Shown: one piece after another, positions 32,768 to 41,886 of the stretch
Layout of the letters: each line of letters opens with the position of its first letter
How positions within the stretch are numbered: position 1 is the stretch's first letter
Assembly: GCA_938015425.1 (NCBI GenBank)
Contig: CALLPQ010000013.1
Coordinates: 1-43,003, forward strand
DNA: 43,003 nucleotides
Source of the DNA: an uncultured Parvularculaceae bacterium
GTDB lineage: Bacteria; Pseudomonadota; Alphaproteobacteria; Caulobacterales; Parvularculaceae
Reading direction: 5' to 3'
Notes under the pieces: generated by a model
Database searches by the model: none
Told to the model about the DNA's origin: nothing
Seen by the model: only the letters and a program-made list of their open reading frames with translations
Position numbers and translations under genes: made by a program

Positions 32768-35700
32768 ATGAGTGTATCTGACTTGTCTGCCGCCACCCCG
32801 ACCGAGCTTTCGGTAAAGGATAAGACAGTTTCTGTTCAACTTGATGATTATCAACTTAATGACCGCTATGTGCGGGAGCAAGGTCGGGTCTTTATTACAG
32901 GGACGCAAGCATTGGTATTGATCATGTTGATGCAAGCCAGAGCCGACAAAGCCGCGGGGCTTAATACATCCGGTTTTGTAAGTGGCTATCGCGGGTCCCC
33001 TTTGGGCGGGGTTGATCAAGCCCTTTGGCGTGCCAAAAAATATATCGAGAAGGATAAAATAAAATTTCTACCAGCTATTAATGAAGATTTGGCGGCGACC
33101 GCTGTTCTTGGTACGCAGCAAGTTGAAATTGAAGACAGCAAAAATGTCGATGGTGTTTTTTCAATGTGGTATGGCAAAGGCCCGGGGGTTGATCGGGCGG
33201 GGGATGCCTTAAAACACGGTAATGCTTACGGGTCGTCCCCCCACGGCGGCGTTTTGGTGGTCGCTGGTGATGACCATGGTTGCGTTTCGTCTTCTATGTC
33301 CCATCAATCAGACGTGGCCTTTATGTCATGGTATATGCCAACCCTTAATCCGGGCAACATTGCGGAAATGGTTGAATACGGATTATATGGATATGGCCTG
33401 TCGCGATATTCTGGATGTTGGGCCGGCTTTAAAGCGATTTCGGAAACCGTAGAAGGGGGCGCATCGATTGAGTTGCCAGCGTTACCGGAATTTGCAACCC
33501 CTCATGATTTCAAGATGCCTGAAGGGGGATTAAACTATCGTTGGCCAGATTTGCCGGGTATGCAAATTGAACGCCGCATGGAACAAAAACTGGATGCGGT
33601 GCGCGCCTTTGCGCGGGCGAACCCGATTGATAAGACCATATTCAATACGCCCAAAGCTAAATTCGGGATTATGACAACGGGTAAAGGCCATTATGATGTT
33701 ATGGAGGCATTGGCGGTTTTAGGCATTGATCAGGCAAAAGCCCAAAATATCGGTCTGGAAGTTTATAAGGTGGGTATGGTCTGGCCTTTGGAAACCCAAG
33801 GGGCGCAACAATTTGTTGCAGATAAAGACGAAGTTCTGGTGATTGAAGAAAAGCGTGGCATTATTGAAAGTCAGCTTAAAGAATATTTGTATGGTCGCGA
33901 TTGTAAAAAACCAAAACGTATTGTGGGTAAGCATGATGAACAAGGCGAAACCCTAATCACATGGACCGATGAATTATCCCCCAGCATGTTGGCGCGGATT
34001 ATTGCGGATCGGCTGCAAAAAAGTTTCAGAAAATTAAAATTTGATGACGCTTTAGAACGCCTTGATCGCGCGGCGGGTCTTGTGGCTGCGCCGGGCGGGG
34101 CGAAGCGTGTTCCCTATTTTTGTTCCGGCTGCCCCCATAACAGCTCCACCAAAGTGCCTGAAGGCAGTAAAGCCTTGGCGGGTATTGGGTGTCATTTTAT
34201 GGCGTCATGGATGGACCGCGATACCAGCTCGCTTATTCAAATGGGCGGTGAGGGCGTGAATTGGGTTTCCAAGTCTTTATTTCTGGATGAAGAGCATATA
34301 TTCCAGAATTTGGGTGATGGGACTTATTTTCATTCCGGCATTATGGCCATACGGCAGGCGATCGCAGCTAATGCCAATATAACATACAAGATTTTGTTTA
34401 ATGAAGCCGTGGCGATGACAGGGGGGCAACCGGTTGACGGGGTGATTACCGTTAATGGTATTGCCAATCAGGTCAAAGCAGAAGGCGCGAAAAAAGTTGT
34501 TATGGTCAGTGATAATCCGGACGGGTTGGTCGCTAGTGGTTCGGTACCCGCAGGTATTGACGTGTTCCACCGTGATGAATTGGATAGTGTACAACGTGAA
34601 TTGCGTGACATTAAAGGCGTCACCGTTTTGATTTATGAACAAACTTGCGCGGCGGAAAAACGTCGAAAACGAAAACGGGGCCAATATCCTGATCCGGCAA
34701 AAAGGATTATTATTAATGACCTTGTTTGTGAGGGATGCGGGGATTGTTCTGTACAGTCTAATTGTTTATCGATTGTACCCAAAGAAACGCCCTTTGGTCG
34801 CAAAAGACAAATTGATCAATCATCTTGTAATAAAGACTATTCTTGTGTGAAAGGGTTTTGTCCCAGCTTTGTAACGGTGGAGGGTGGCAATTTACGCAAA
34901 CCGGAACCATTGAGCGTAGGCGGACCACTTGCGAAACTTTTGAATAGTTTGCCAAACCCCGATTTTAAAGCGATTGATCGCAGTTTTGATTTACTGGTTG
35001 CGGGTGTGGGCGGTACGGGCGTGGTGACCATCGGCGCGATCATCACAATGGCGGCCCATCTGGAAGGCAAGGGGGCTTCGGTTCTTGACTTTATGGGCTT
35101 TGCGCAAAAAGGCGGGTCGGTTCTAAGCTATGTGCGATTGGCCCCGACACCCGATAGTGTTAATCAGGTCCGTATTGATGAAGGTGCGGCCGACGCGGCA
35201 ATTTTATGTGATTTGATTGTGGGCACAGATCCACGGTCGCTGCATGTTATGCAGGGGGGTAAAACCCGAACCATCGCGAATATGGCCGAGTTACCAACAG
35301 CCGATTTTGTTCGGGATCGTAATATTGATTTTCAAACCCATTTACGACTGAAAGCGGTTAAAGATGCTTGCGGCAGTGATATGGTTCAATCCGTTCATGC
35401 AAACAGTGTGGCCGCCCGACTTATCGGAGACACGGTGTTCTCGAACATGTTCCTGCTGGGATATTCCTGGCAAAGCGGGGCGGTGCCGCTTTCGTTCGAG
35501 GCGTTAGACAAAGCCATTGAGCTGAATGGTGTAGCGGTTGAAAAAAACAAAAGGGCATTTGCCTTGGGGCGTGCTGCGGCCATTGATCTGGAATTGGTGT
35601 TGCAAGCGGCCCAGCTGACCGGTGAGAATAACCCAGATGAAAAAGAGGGCGGTGAGACATTTGAAGAAATGGTTGCACGACGCGAGATATTTTTGACGGG

Positions 35701-36310
35701 CTATCAAGATAAAGATTATGCGGCGCGCTATACGCAGCTGGTGCAGCAAGTGAAACAAAAAACCGAAAAATTAAACGGCGGGGATGTGCTGTCTAAAACA
35801 GTTGCCCGATATTTGTTTAAACTCATGGCGTATAAAGATGAATATGAAGTTGCGCGCCTTTATACGGATGGATCCTTTAAAGAAAAAATAGCCAGTACGT
35901 TTGAAGGTGACGTTAAATTAAAATTTAATTTAGCGCCTCCTCTATTAGGGGGAGAAAAAGATGAGCAAGGTCGTCCGCGTAAAAAAGAGCTGGGCCCATG
36001 GATGATGCCCGCTTTTCATGTTATGGCAAAGTTGAAAAAATTTCGGGGCACCAAGCTTGATATTTTTGGATATACCCAAGAACGCAAGATGGAGCGGCGA
36101 TTGCGTGATGACTATATGGCGCTTATACCTAACTTGCTGGAAAAACTATCACCGCAAACCATTGATATTATCACGCAAATTGCGGCTGTGCCCGATGACA
36201 TACGTGGTTTTGGCCCGGTAAAGGAAGCGTCAGTAGAGATTGCTGAAAAAAAATATGAAACACTTTTGCGATCTTTAGAGGAAACAGATAAACTTAGAAA
36301 AAGTGCGTAA
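32768..36310 (+). CDS. Indolepyruvate ferredoxin oxidoreductase (fused alpha/beta form)
   Basis: The enzyme decarboxylates aryl-pyruvates from aromatic amino acids to aryl-acetyl-CoA, passing electrons to ferredoxin. The 1180-residue product fuses both subunits. It has the pyrimidine-binding domain with SGYRGSPLGGVD (from residue 72), the TPP domain with CSGCPHNSSTKVPEG, GIGCHFMASWM and GGEGVNW, and an iron-sulfur module with C654, C657, C660 and C666 (CEGCGDC) and a second Cys set. The gamma domain begins LLVAGVGGTGVVTIGAI near residue 740, and an additional C-terminal domain follows. The aromatic aminotransferase gene starts 48 bp downstream, and an Lrp regulator is divergent, a full catabolic unit. 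Confidence 0.95.
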   Translation: MSVSDLSAATPTELSVKDKTVSVQLDDYQLNDRYVREQGRVFITGTQALVLIMLMQARADKAAGLNTSGFVSGYRGSPLGGVDQALWRAKKYIEKDKIKFLPAINEDLAATAVLGTQQVEIEDSKNVDGVFSMWYGKGPGVDRAGDALKHGNAYGSSPHGGVLVVAGDDHGCVSSSMSHQSDVAFMSWYMPTLNPGNIAEMVEYGLYGYGLSRYSGCWAGFKAISETVEGGASIELPALPEFATPHDFKMPEGGLNYRWPDLPGMQIERRMEQKLDAVRAFARANPIDKTIFNTPKAKFGIMTTGKGHYDVMEALAVLGIDQAKAQNIGLEVYKVGMVWPLETQGAQQFVADKDEVLVIEEKRGIIESQLKEYLYGRDCKKPKRIVGKHDEQGETLITWTDELSPSMLARIIADRLQKSFRKLKFDDALERLDRAAGLVAAPGGAKRVPYFCSGCPHNSSTKVPEGSKALAGIGCHFMASWMDRDTSSLIQMGGEGVNWVSKSLFLDEEHIFQNLGDGTYFHSGIMAIRQAIAANANITYKILFNEAVAMTGGQPVDGVITVNGIANQVKAEGAKKVVMVSDNPDGLVASGSVPAGIDVFHRDELDSVQRELRDIKGVTVLIYEQTCAAEKRRKRKRGQYPDPAKRIIINDLVCEGCGDCSVQSNCLSIVPKETPFGRKRQIDQSSCNKDYSCVKGFCPSFVTVEGGNLRKPEPLSVGGPLAKLLNSLPNPDFKAIDRSFDLLVAGVGGTGVVTIGAIITMAAHLEGKGASVLDFMGFAQKGGSVLSYVRLAPTPDSVNQVRIDEGAADAAILCDLIVGTDPRSLHVMQGGKTRTIANMAELPTADFVRDRNIDFQTHLRLKAVKDACGSDMVQSVHANSVAARLIGDTVFSNMFLLGYSWQSGAVPLSFEALDKAIELNGVAVEKNKRAFALGRAAAIDLELVLQAAQLTGENNPDEKEGGETFEEMVARREIFLTGYQDKDYAARYTQLVQQVKQKTEKLNGGDVLSKTVARYLFKLMAYKDEYEVARLYTDGSFKEKIASTFEGDVKLKFNLAPPLLGGEKDEQGRPRKKELGPWMMPAFHVMAKLKKFRGTKLDIFGYTQERKMERRLRDDYMALIPNLLEKLSPQTIDIITQIAAVPDDIRGFGPVKEASVEIAEKKYETLLRSLEETDKLRKSA

Positions 36311-36358
36311 ATAAAATTTTCCATATCATTTTACGATTTTACGAAGCAAAGGGCATTT

Positions 36359-37558
36359 ATGTTTGATACTATTGATCTAATTCCTGACGATCCAATTTTG
36401 GGACTGACCAAAAGCTTTAGAGAAGATCCGCGCGAGACAAAAATCGACCTAGGGGTAGGGGTTTATAAACTCGCCGATGGTAGTACGCCAATTATGCGCG
36501 CCGTAAAAGAGGCGCAAAATTTGGTAACGACACAAGAAGCCACCAAAAGTTACACCCCGCCGGCGGGATATTCCGGATTTGGCGAGGCAATTACCAAGCT
36601 GGTTTTTGGTGATGGGCACCCCGCTGTTGAAGAGGGTCGGGTGGCGGTGGTCCAGACACCGGGAGGGTGCGGTGCATTGCGTTTGGGCGCAGATGTGATA
36701 TCGCGTGTTAAGTCGGCGGGTCTTCAGCGGAGGCTTTATATCGGTACACCGACATGGGCGAACCATGTGCCACTATTGGGCACTGCCGGTTTAAAAGTTG
36801 AAATGATCCCTTATTATGATCGGGCAACATCAAGCCTATCATTTGATGCGTTTGCTGAGCATTTACGAAAGCTTGGCCCTGAGGATGTGGTGTTATTGCA
36901 TGGGGCTTGCCATAATCCATCAGGGGCGGATTTTTCTCCATCCCAATGGGAAGAGATTACACAAATTGCATTGGAGCGTGGGTTTCTACCCTTTATTGAC
37001 ACCGCCTATCACGGATTTGCGGTTGGACTTGAACAAGATGTAGCGTCGATCCGTTTAATGGCGTCGAAATTGCCGGAAGTTCTGATTTCCTATTCATGTT
37101 CGAAAAACTTTGGCCTCTATCGGGAGCGGGCAGGGGCGCTTATCGTGGTGGGTAAAAATAATGAGCGGGCCAAAGCTGTGCAATCCCATATGATGAATGT
37201 GGCCCGAACAATGTATTCCATGCCGCCAGCTCATGGCGGGGCGATTGTGACAGCGATTTTACAATCGGCCGAACTCACCCAAAAGTGGCAAACCGAATTA
37301 GCGGATATGAATGCGGACGTAAATGATAAACGTAACATGCTGGCGGCAACCGCGCGTGATCATGGTTTGGATAATGTGCTAAATTTTATCGCTGACCAGA
37401 ATGGCATGTTCTCCTTATTGCCTCTTGGCAAAGAGCAGGTGGGTGTCTTGCGTGATGATTTTGGTATCTATATGACCTTTGGGGGGCGTATAAATATTTG
37501 CGGATTAACCCAGAGTAATATTGATAATTTTTGCAAAGCCTATAAGTCAGTGCTTTAA
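36359..37558 (+). CDS. Aromatic amino acid aminotransferase (class I, TyrB-like)
   Basis: The PLP enzyme of fold type I moves the amino group of Tyr, Phe, Trp or Asp to 2-oxoglutarate. The 399-residue product starts like AspC/TyrB proteins (DLIPDDPILGLTKSFREDPR, then KIDLGVGVYKLADGSTPIM). It carries LLHGACHNPSGADFSPSQW and the PLP lysine K249 in SYSCSKNFGLYRERAGAL, with the Arg-rich loop that follows. The downstream position to indolepyruvate oxidoreductase suggests it makes the aryl-pyruvate substrate of that enzyme. Aspartate specificity cannot be excluded. Confidence 0.92.
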   Translation: MFDTIDLIPDDPILGLTKSFREDPRETKIDLGVGVYKLADGSTPIMRAVKEAQNLVTTQEATKSYTPPAGYSGFGEAITKLVFGDGHPAVEEGRVAVVQTPGGCGALRLGADVISRVKSAGLQRRLYIGTPTWANHVPLLGTAGLKVEMIPYYDRATSSLSFDAFAEHLRKLGPEDVVLLHGACHNPSGADFSPSQWEEITQIALERGFLPFIDTAYHGFAVGLEQDVASIRLMASKLPEVLISYSCSKNFGLYRERAGALIVVGKNNERAKAVQSHMMNVARTMYSMPPAHGGAIVTAILQSAELTQKWQTELADMNADVNDKRNMLAATARDHGLDNVLNFIADQNGMFSLLPLGKEQVGVLRDDFGIYMTFGGRINICGLTQSNIDNFCKAYKSVL

Positions 37559-37652
37559 AGACCTGATTGAGAATTGTGAGACAATAAAAAGGCTGTGGAT
37601 TGGACGATCGTTTGCAGCAAACCCATTAAGTTCATGAAAAACGGAGTAAGAC

Positions 37653-38135
37653 ATGACAATAGCTATTGGTGAAAAAATACCAAGTGTAGATGTAATGACG
37701 GTTAATGCGGAAGGTCCGCAAAAGATAGATAGTGCGCAATTGCTAGGATCTGGCAAGGTTGCCTTATTCTCGGTTCCAGGTGCTTTTACGCCCACATGTT
37801 CAGCCAAGCACCTTCCCGGATTTGTTGAGCAAGCGGCGGCCTTGAAAGCAAAGGGCGTTGACAAAATTGTTTGTATGTCAGTGAACGATCCCTTTGTGAT
37901 GAAGGCGTGGGGCGAAGCGCAAGGCGCGAATGAGGCTGTTGAAATGTTAGCGGATGGCAATGGGGATTTTGCCCGCGCAATTGGCCTAACCATGGACGGC
38001 AGTGGCTTTGGTCTTGGTGAGCGTTCGCAGCGGTTTTCAGCTATTATTGAAAACGGTGTCGTTGCACAGTTGAACATCGAAGCCCCCGGTGCTTTTGATG
38101 TGTCTTCAGCTGAATATCTGATTAAGCAGTTATAA
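37653..38135 (+). CDS. Peroxiredoxin (Prx5-like, AhpC/TSA family)
   Basis: The 160-residue protein reduces hydrogen peroxide and organic peroxides, usually with glutathione or glutaredoxin in this subfamily. The peroxidatic Cys is in PGAFTPTCSAKHLPGFV, in the TxxC motif typical of the Prx5 group, and VCMSVNDPFVMKAWGEAQGA and DGSGFGLGERSQRFSAIIENGVV are family landmarks. There is no fused glutaredoxin domain. It follows the aminotransferase by 94 bp on the same strand and is closed by the terminator at 38186-38213. Confidence 0.95.
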   Translation: MTIAIGEKIPSVDVMTVNAEGPQKIDSAQLLGSGKVALFSVPGAFTPTCSAKHLPGFVEQAAALKAKGVDKIVCMSVNDPFVMKAWGEAQGANEAVEMLADGNGDFARAIGLTMDGSGFGLGERSQRFSAIIENGVVAQLNIEAPGAFDVSSAEYLIKQL

Positions 38136-38185
38136 TAATTTCACCATAGTCTAATCAATAATCTGATAACGGATTAAAAATATTT

Positions 38186-38213
38186 AAAACGGATACTTTC
38201 GGGTATCCGTTTT
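38186..38213. terminator. Bidirectional rho-independent terminator
   Basis: AAAACGGATAC (38186-38196) pairs with GTATCCGTTTT (38203-38213) over a TTTCGG loop, followed by more Ts on the plus strand. It closes the peroxiredoxin transcript. On the minus strand the A-rich arm gives a U-tract for purF, whose stop is about 55 bp away. Confidence 0.93.
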
Positions 38214-38269
38214 TTGTGTCTGAATAGCCAGATAAGAATTAAAATTGGTGTCTGCCGCGCGGGAAGGTG

Positions 38270-39844
38270 TTAGCTGGTTTCAGCCAATAAAGAGAGTTGG
38301 GTAATCATTTTGTTGCGCGTCTCTTCTTCTTTATCCACAAGGCGGGTGGGATAGTCCCCTGTGAAGCAATGGTCGGTAAAAGCCGGTGCGCTTTTGTCAC
38401 GCGGCCCTTTACCCATGGCTTTATATAAACCGTCTACAGATAGAAAAGCCAGGCTATCGGCCCCAATCATATCTTGCATTTCGCTTACGCTTCTTTGGTG
38501 GGCGATGAGTTCATCATATGAAGGGGTGTTGATGCCATAAAAATCAGGATGAACAATAGGCGGACAGGCAATGCGCATATGCACTTTGCGGGCCCCTGCA
38601 TTACGCATCATCTCGACAATTTTACGCGATGTGGTGCCGCGCACCACACTATCATCAATTAAAACCACATCCTTGCCCTTAATCATCGCACGATTGGGTG
38701 AGTGTTTGCGCGCGACCCCGGCTTCTCTAATTTTTTGTTGCGGTTCAATAAAGGTTCTGCCCACGAAATGACTACGGATCAACGCCATTTCATAAGGTAA
38801 ATTAACCCCGTTCGCATAACCAATGGCCGAGGGAACCCCCGAATCGGGAATAGGGGCCACAAGGTCCGCTTCGCACGGGGCTTCTTGGGCTAGCATTTTG
38901 CCAAGTTCTTTTCTCACTTGATAAACGCTCTGTCCGTCAATTACGGAGTCGGGGCGGGCAAAATAAATCAATTCGAAGATGCACGGGCGGGCCTTTTTGG
39001 TCGATGAGGAAAAATCCCTGCTTTCGATTCGCCCATCGGGATGACAAATAACCAATTCTCCGGGGCGTACATCCCGTTCAAACTTAGCCCCTATCAGATC
39101 AAGGGCACAGGTTTCTGATGCTAAAATGGTTGCCCCATTAAGCTTGCCAATAACAAGCGGGCGAATACCCACAGGGTCACGGGCGCCAATCAGACCGTCA
39201 GTGGTTAAAATGGTTAAGGCATAAGCGCCTTCAATCTGTTTGAAACTATCGATGAGCTTATCAATAATAGAGACATGTTGGGAGCGAGCCGTTAGCTGTA
39301 AAAATAATTCGCTATCGGAAGTCGATTGAAAGATACATCCGCGTCGCACAAGGGTCTCGCGCAAGGTTCTGGCATTGGTGAGGTTGCCATTATGGGCAAT
39401 CGCGATGCCGCTACGTTCAAGATCCGCGTAAAGGGGTTGCACATTGCGAAGCACGGTCTCCCCTTGGGTGGAATAGCGTGTATGCCCAATAACCGCATTA
39501 CCGGTTAAGCGGGATAGAGTGGGGCCATCGGAAAAATTCTCGGCTACAAGGCCGATTTGACGTTCGGAGTGAAAGCGCTCCCCATCATAACTGGTAAGGC
39601 CAGCAGCTTCTTGCCCACGATGTTGCAAGGCATGAATGCCAAGGGCGGCAAGAGCTGCGGCATCATTGGTGCCAATAATGCCGAAAACACCGCATTCTTC
39701 TTTTAGCTTATGGGCATCGATAAATTGATCAAAATCGCGGCTGTGGTTCGCCTTTTGGCGATGATGATCCTGTTTGGCATGGTTCAGATATTGAACGGTG
39801 TTTTTAATGGCCGTGGAGACGGGGATCTTCATCATCATGCTCAT
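38270..39844 (-). CDS. purF: Amidophosphoribosyltransferase (PurF)
   Basis: PurF catalyses the first committed step of purine synthesis, PRPP plus glutamine to phosphoribosylamine, in the cytosol. The 524-residue product has a class II glutamine amidotransferase domain. Its nucleophile is C51 (KLKEECGVFGIIG), and the mature enzyme would start there after removal of the leader. HALQHRGQEAAGL, IGHTRYST and SDSELF follow. The phosphoribosyltransferase domain has DSGVPSAIGYA and the PRPP motif VVLIDDSVVRGTTSRK. The 50-residue leader, rich in His and Lys, is long compared with the short propeptides usual in this family, unless an internal start is used. cvpA lies 50 bp upstream on the same strand. 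Confidence 0.96.
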   Translation of the reverse strand: MSMMMKIPVSTAIKNTVQYLNHAKQDHHRQKANHSRDFDQFIDAHKLKEECGVFGIIGTNDAAALAALGIHALQHRGQEAAGLTSYDGERFHSERQIGLVAENFSDGPTLSRLTGNAVIGHTRYSTQGETVLRNVQPLYADLERSGIAIAHNGNLTNARTLRETLVRRGCIFQSTSDSELFLQLTARSQHVSIIDKLIDSFKQIEGAYALTILTTDGLIGARDPVGIRPLVIGKLNGATILASETCALDLIGAKFERDVRPGELVICHPDGRIESRDFSSSTKKARPCIFELIYFARPDSVIDGQSVYQVRKELGKMLAQEAPCEADLVAPIPDSGVPSAIGYANGVNLPYEMALIRSHFVGRTFIEPQQKIREAGVARKHSPNRAMIKGKDVVLIDDSVVRGTTSRKIVEMMRNAGARKVHMRIACPPIVHPDFYGINTPSYDELIAHQRSVSEMQDMIGADSLAFLSVDGLYKAMGKGPRDKSAPAFTDHCFTGDYPTRLVDKEEETRNKMITQLSLLAETS

Positions 39845-39893
39845 ATTTTACGACAGAATTTGTAATGTTTTTGATCGGGCATGACCATAATGT

Positions 39894-40574
39894 CTACTCA
39901 TTATTGTTTTCACGGTCATTACCATCATTAGTTTGTTGTTGGTTACCTTGTTGTAGGGCTTTGCCTGTATTTTGTGCCGGATTGTCTTGTGTCGTAACGG
40001 TCGTAATCACTTCTGACAACCCCGCGCGTTCACTTCGTTTATATCCATTGGCTGCGGCATCATCGGGTACGATCGATGTCGCTTTTTCTGGCAAATTCAA
40101 TGTGGTTGATTCGGGAATGAAGCGTTCAAAAATCTTGGCGCTGGAGGCCGCGAATGCGCGGGTTTTGGCGTTGCGGACGCTTTCGTGCTGGTTTTCTTCT
40201 TCAAGGTAATAACCATAAGCGAGAAAACCAAGGCCAATGAGTATATAACCGCGGACCGCCCCTAATATGCCGCCAACCGTTTTGTTGATCAGCTTGCCTC
40301 TGGAAGATAGGGGCGTTTTTAGGTGGATAATATGGATGATAATATAGAGGATCATAAATATCCCCGTTATCAAAAGGCCATAGGTTAATAGTGTGGTGAT
40401 GATGGAGTCCCCTGAACCAAAATAGGATTGCACCGGAGAGGCTATTTTGAAGGTAATAAAAGCCGCTATCGCCAAGGCGATAAGGGTCGCCAATTCAAGC
40501 AAAGCGCCTCTTGCAGCAGCGAGCAAGGTTGAAATTAAAATGACAATGATGATCAGCGCATCAAATCCGGTCAT
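39894..40574 (-). CDS. cvpA: CvpA family inner-membrane protein
   Basis: CvpA was named for colicin V production and is linked to purF in many Proteobacteria; its molecular role is still unclear. The protein has four membrane spans in the first 150 residues (FDALIIIVILISTLLAAARG, LATLIALAIAAFITF, LLTYGLLITGIFMILYIII and GAVRGYILIGLGFLAYGYYL). A hydrophilic tail of about 90 residues is rich in Gln and Asn at its end. The frame extends to a GTG at 40586, but I prefer the ATG at 40574, which gives the usual short MTGFD start. purF follows with a 49-bp gap, so the two are probably one operon. Confidence 0.92.
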   Translation of the reverse strand: MTGFDALIIIVILISTLLAAARGALLELATLIALAIAAFITFKIASPVQSYFGSGDSIITTLLTYGLLITGIFMILYIIIHIIHLKTPLSSRGKLINKTVGGILGAVRGYILIGLGFLAYGYYLEEENQHESVRNAKTRAFAASSAKIFERFIPESTTLNLPEKATSIVPDDAAANGYKRSERAGLSEVITTVTTQDNPAQNTGKALQQGNQQQTNDGNDRENNNE

Positions 40575-40942
40575 TAAGAGGTCCACTCTTTTAATTCAGG
40601 CTGCACATAATAAATCGATTTGCGCATTATAAAACAAGCTGCGCATTCAGCTCCCGTAACGGGGTAAAAATTGCACTTTATGAAGTCACCATAGCCGATA
40701 ATTTTTAAAGAAGCGAGGGGGTGAAACGGTTAAATTAGTGTTTGTGCTGTCACAATGACACCCTAGAAAAAGGACTTTTTTAGGAGGACGGGCGATCGAT
40801 CGCGGCAATCATAAAGCCTAATCGGGTTTGTGTTGGGACTATTTTGGCGGATGATCTTATTGGTCAACTCGCATTATTATCTTACATCATTATCTGTATG
40901 AGTTAGGTTCCAGAATGACTGCCCGATTTGCTTTTATGGTGG
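40575..40942. other. Intergenic region between cvpA and the hydroxylase gene
   Basis: This 368-bp gap follows the hydroxylase gene and precedes cvpA, both on the minus strand. It contains a hairpin TGTCA-CAA-TGACA (40749-40761), an A/T-run stem near 40763-40783 that could end the hydroxylase transcript, and a perfect 12-bp palindrome GCGATCGATCGC (40792-40803). I see no gene. Confidence 0.55.
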
Positions 40943-41752
40943 TTATCCTTTGCTCTTGATGGAGGGCTTTCCAACACCTTTATCCAGCCCTTTATCGGTT
41001 TTCATCCATAAATCCCAAAACCGGAAATATAAACCATAATTCGCATTATAATCTTTGTGGTGAATATTATGGTGACTGGCGGAAATAATGATTTTTCCGA
41101 AGGCGCTATTGGTGACGGATTTGGGGTAAATCTCCCATCCGGCATGGTTGATGACACTGCAATAAGTCATGTAGACCAATAAAAACATAACCGCGCCATA
41201 ATGAATAGGGATAAAGAAGGTAACGACAGGCAAAAGCCATGCGGAAATAATCGCCTCCCAAGGGTGGAAAGAAAATGCGGCCCATGGTGTTGGCTGGCGG
41301 GAGCGATGATGGCTGAGATGGGTCGCCCGAAATAGTTTCGGATGATGCATCGCTCGGTGTGTCCAATAGAAATAGGTATCGTGAATAAATAAATATAACC
41401 CTATACTGATAAAAATATAGATCCAGCCGGTGATCCCGTTCACACTCGCATAAATGACAGTGCCACCAGCTTTGTAAGCTTCCATTACAATAGCACCGGG
41501 GAGGGCATAAATGGCGGAAGAAACAAGAGACATTTTCACTTCATGGAGAATAATCTTGCGCTCCGGTTTTCGCTCGGCCAGTTGGGTGGCACGTACTTTT
41601 TCTGCGGGGCGTCCCCATAACAAAAAGTAAAATAAACCCGCAATGAAAAAATACCGAAGCCATATAATGATGGTCAGGGCGATATAGCTATTAAAAATAG
41701 CGACGCTAGACAGGGGACCGTCTGATAGGACATTGGCGGATAAGTCGAGCAT
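40943..41752 (-). CDS. Sterol desaturase/fatty acid hydroxylase family protein
   Basis: The 269-residue membrane protein has about four spans and the di-iron histidine motifs of the family: HDTYFYWTHRAMHH (H124, H132, H136, H137), HLSHH (H145, H148, H149) and a C-terminal SHHNIHH. These enzymes hydroxylate or desaturate lipids. It is not the classic CrtZ sequence, but it sits divergent from crtY across 134 bp, so a carotenoid (for example ring hydroxylation) is a plausible substrate. A fatty acid or sterol substrate is the alternative. The protein starts MLDLSANVLSDGP, with the ATG at 41752. Confidence 0.88.
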   Translation of the reverse strand: MLDLSANVLSDGPLSSVAIFNSYIALTIIIWLRYFFIAGLFYFLLWGRPAEKVRATQLAERKPERKIILHEVKMSLVSSAIYALPGAIVMEAYKAGGTVIYASVNGITGWIYIFISIGLYLFIHDTYFYWTHRAMHHPKLFRATHLSHHRSRQPTPWAAFSFHPWEAIISAWLLPVVTFFIPIHYGAVMFLLVYMTYCSVINHAGWEIYPKSVTNSAFGKIIISASHHNIHHKDYNANYGLYFRFWDLWMKTDKGLDKGVGKPSIKSKG

Positions 41753-41886
41753 AAGGATTTGCTTTATTCGGGTTGTTGTCCCACCTTGGGGTGATTGCGT
41801 GATTATGGGCGATCGGTTAGATAGTGGATAATCGTAACTGGGTATACCAATAATAGGCTAATTATTGTTGGCGCAAAAGAGGCTTC

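Noticed and set aside
37547-38077. 176-codon minus-strand frame over the peroxiredoxin
   Set aside because: The plus strand encodes a complete peroxiredoxin with its active-site motif; the minus frame has no recognisable domain.
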